A DNA stretch of 64,000 nt. Source: Bacillota bacterium (lineage in GTDB: Bacteria; Bacillota; Clostridia; Oscillospirales; Ruminococcaceae). The position numbers were made by a program, and so were the translations under genes. The stretch covers positions 1 to 64,000 of the forward strand of contig JAEWXO010000020.1 of NCBI GenBank assembly GCA_023458875.1, in the 5' to 3' direction. Within the stretch, counting starts at the first letter, position 1, and every line of letters starts with the position of its first letter. Shown piece after piece: positions 61,880-64,000 of the stretch. Below the pieces are notes generated by a model. The model had not been told where the DNA came from. It ran no database searches and was given only the letters and a program-made list of their open reading frames with translations.

Positions 61880-61953
61880 CTTCAAATACTGCTTCTATAA
61901 ACATTATATGTAGCATAATTCAATATCGTTCACATCTGAGGGAGATTTTTTAT

Positions 61954-64000
61954 ATGAAAAAGAAAAAAACAAATATTATCAGCCAAAATAACCCAGATCA
62001 TACTTATCTGAAAGTCTTTTTTCTTGCCTTCATTACCTTTGCTGTAATAATAATCCCTATGGTTATTTACAACAAAGGATACATAACGTTTTTCGGAGAC
62101 TTCAATTCGCAGCAGTTACCGTTTTATTATCATGCCCACGAGGCAGTAAAGTCCGGAAATATTCTTTGGGACTGGGGAACCGATCTTGGTTCAAGCTTTA
62201 TAGGCTCCTACTCCTTCTACCTTCTTGGCAGCCCCTTCTTCTGGCTTACTGTTCTTTTTCCCACAAAATGCGTTCTGTATTTTATTCCCTGGCTTTTGTG
62301 CCTTAAATACGCAACAGCGGCACTTACGGCATACGCATACATACGTCGGTTTGTAAAATACAACACATCAGCTGTAATAGGTGGATTTTTATACGCATTT
62401 TCCGGTTTTCAGGCATATAATATATTCTTTAACCACTTTCATGACGTTACGGCCTTTTTCCCGCTTATGCTTATCGGACTTGAAGAAAACGTCACAAATA
62501 ACAGACGCGGACTTTTTGCTGTAACCGTAGGACTGATGGCCACTATCAACTATTTCTTTTTTACCGGTCAGGTTTTATTTATTATTATTTACTTTATACT
62601 GCGCTCACGCTGCTCTGACTTTAAGGTTACAAAAAAGAAATTTCTTATTCTTGCATTTGAATCGATTGTAGGTACAGGTGTTGCAGCGGCACTTCTTATT
62701 CCTTCAGCATTCTCCATACTTGACAATTACAGAGTCGGTGAACGGCTTTACGGAAATGATCTTATAACTTACGGAGACAGGACACGTATCTGGCGTATAG
62801 TCCAGAGCTTTTTCATGATTCCTGACCCGCCTGCAAATCCTAACCTTTTCAATTCCGAGAGCGCAAAATGGTCATCTATCGGCGGATATCTTCCAATGTT
62901 CTCAATGATAGGCGTAATATCCTTCTTAAAATGCAAACCGGACAAATGGTCCTCAAAGCTTATCAAAACATGCATAGTATGTGCATTTATTCCGGTACTG
63001 AATTCTGCATTCTATATGTTCAATGCATCATATTATGCAAGATGGTATTATATGCCTGTTCTTATAATGGCGCTTGTAACCGTTTTGGTATTTGAAAGGA
63101 AGGATATTTCTCCGGCTCCCGGGATAAAGAGCTGCATATATTTTTTCACAGCCGTTCTCCTGATATCGTTCCTGCCGGCAAAAGAAAATATGAAGATAAA
63201 ATGGTTCGGATTTGCAGCTAATCTGCCGTTTTTCTATGCATGTCTCGCCATAACGGTTGCATTCTTTATTGTATCTGTTGTTCTGTTCAAAAATAAAAAG
63301 GCAGGAAAACAATATCTTAAAAAGGGTGCAATATTTACTGTGATTGCTTCGTTTGTATGTACTGCTGTATTATTTTACTTTGGTATATGTGCTGCTCCGG
63401 ATCCTCATATTTATATCGACGCTGCCATTAAGGGCAGAGAAAAAATATCACTTGAGCAGGATGACAAATCATTTTACCGTATTGATACTTCAGAAAATTA
63501 TGATAACTTCCCTATGTTCTGGGGATTTTCAACAATGAGATGTTTTCAGAGCATTGTATCCCCTTCAATAATGGAATTTTACGACTCGATGGATATTGAC
63601 AGGGACGTTGCATCACGAGCTGAGACGTCATATTATGCGCTCAGAGGATTGTTCTCAGTAAAATATTATTTCAGCAAGCTTAACGAAGACGGAACAGAAA
63701 AAAAAGAGCCTGATCTTCCTGGTTTTACACTAAAAAATGAGCAGAATGGCTTTAATGTTTATGAAAATGAATACTATGTTCCTATGGGCTTTACATATGA
63801 TTATTATATATCAGATGAAAATCTCGGCAAAACATCAAAAAAATTCCATGCAAATGTGCTTATGAATGCAATTGAATTAAACAGCGAGCAGATAGAAAAA
63901 TACGGTAACCTCCTAAAGCCGACCGAGGTCACATTTGTGAACACTCTTAACGATTCAACATATCTGAAAAGCTGTTCTGACAGAATAAATTCATCATCAT
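61954..64000 (+). CDS. YfhO-family membrane protein (runs off window end)
   Basis: The frame from the ATG at 61954 (GAGGGAG site) is open to the end of the window, giving 682 visible residues. It has a Lys-rich N-terminus, one helix, then the family-typical exterior loop FFGDFNSQQLPFYYHAHEAV and WDWGTDLGSSFIGSY, followed by many helices. YfhO proteins are GT-C-fold enzymes; in Bacillus and Listeria they act in glycosylation of lipoteichoic acid or related polymers. The last ~170 visible residues begin the exterior domain. Confidence 0.88.
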   Translation, partial: MKKKKTNIISQNNPDHTYLKVFFLAFITFAVIIIPMVIYNKGYITFFGDFNSQQLPFYYHAHEAVKSGNILWDWGTDLGSSFIGSYSFYLLGSPFFWLTVLFPTKCVLYFIPWLLCLKYATAALTAYAYIRRFVKYNTSAVIGGFLYAFSGFQAYNIFFNHFHDVTAFFPLMLIGLEENVTNNRRGLFAVTVGLMATINYFFFTGQVLFIIIYFILRSRCSDFKVTKKKFLILAFESIVGTGVAAALLIPSAFSILDNYRVGERLYGNDLITYGDRTRIWRIVQSFFMIPDPPANPNLFNSESAKWSSIGGYLPMFSMIGVISFLKCKPDKWSSKLIKTCIVCAFIPVLNSAFYMFNASYYARWYYMPVLIMALVTVLVFERKDISPAPGIKSCIYFFTAVLLISFLPAKENMKIKWFGFAANLPFFYACLAITVAFFIVSVVLFKNKKAGKQYLKKGAIFTVIASFVCTAVLFYFGICAAPDPHIYIDAAIKGREKISLEQDDKSFYRIDTSENYDNFPMFWGFSTMRCFQSIVSPSIMEFYDSMDIDRDVASRAETSYYALRGLFSVKYYFSKLNEDGTEKKEPDLPGFTLKNEQNGFNVYENEYYVPMGFTYDYYISDENLGKTSKKFHANVLMNAIELNSEQIEKYGNLLKPTEVTFVNTLNDSTYLKSCSDRINSSS

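Overview
This window looks like a chromosomal segment of a low-GC, anaerobic, fibre-degrading Firmicute of the Ruminococcus (Oscillospiraceae) type. Three observations support this. Several secreted proteins carry dockerin modules, the cellulosome anchoring domains: a GH10/GH43 xylanase, a CE1-type esterase and a truncated dockerin on a CHAP-like protein. The housekeeping genes have clostridial order (tig-clpP-clpX-lon-ysxC; rplS-signal peptidases-rbgA-rnhB-yraN; gdpP-rplI-dnaB). Finally, a ferredoxin-dependent 2-oxoacid oxidoreductase and acetate kinase point to strict fermentative metabolism. The species assignment is inference.

Layout. 1-5.2 kb (minus strand): the first 36 codons of a lipoprotein, an AraC regulator, and a very large modular xylanase/arabinofuranosidase-type enzyme. 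5.2-6.2 kb: an HD-domain gene on the plus strand. 6.2-23.9 kb (minus strand): the protein quality-control block (tig, clpP, clpX, lon, ysxC), a metallophosphoesterase, thrC, yraN, rnhB, rbgA, two tandem type I signal peptidases, rplS, mnmA, a dockerin/CHAP-like secreted protein, a rhomboid-like membrane protein, a HAD phosphatase and tmcAL. 23.9-41.0 kb (plus strand): ackA, an AGCS amino-acid:cation symporter, a degenerate phosphohexomutase-like protein, RNase J, gdpP-rplI-dnaB-tilS, ftsH, and a ParA-like ATPase followed by the four-subunit 2-oxoacid:ferredoxin oxidoreductase. 41.0-48.8 kb: an accessory signalling locus with an ECF sigma factor, its membrane-anchored propeller-type partner, an antitoxin fragment, a GT-C-like membrane protein and a propeller/solute-binding lipoprotein. 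49.2-51.6 kb: rpmG-secE-nusG-rplK-rplA. 51.7-57.7 kb separates rplKA from rplJL and holds a dockerin esterase, a spore SASP, a deformylase-like gene, a ComEA-like protein, a divergent PRPP synthetase and two small membrane proteins. 58.0-58.9 kb: rplJ-rplL with an L10 leader. 59-61.3 kb (minus strand): a TM2 protein, a BofA-like protein and three small conserved clostridial-type proteins. 61.4-64 kb (plus strand): a YfcE-type phosphoesterase and a YfhO-family membrane protein that runs off the end.

How parts may work together. The xylanase and the esterase share a closely related CBM22-like module, both have dockerins, and both have strong, similar promoters, so they probably serve one xylan-degrading complex. 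The sigma factor gene overlaps the gene of a membrane protein whose exterior part is homologous to the N-terminal half of the lipoprotein 2 kb downstream. This suggests a ligand-sensing circuit and is the best candidate here for an undescribed system. A family of intergenic, two-hairpin repeats (at least five copies near 5.4, 48.9, 49.0, 51.7 and 54.6 kb) is the most distinctive non-coding signal. No tRNA, rRNA, CRISPR array, complete insertion sequence or prophage was recognised.
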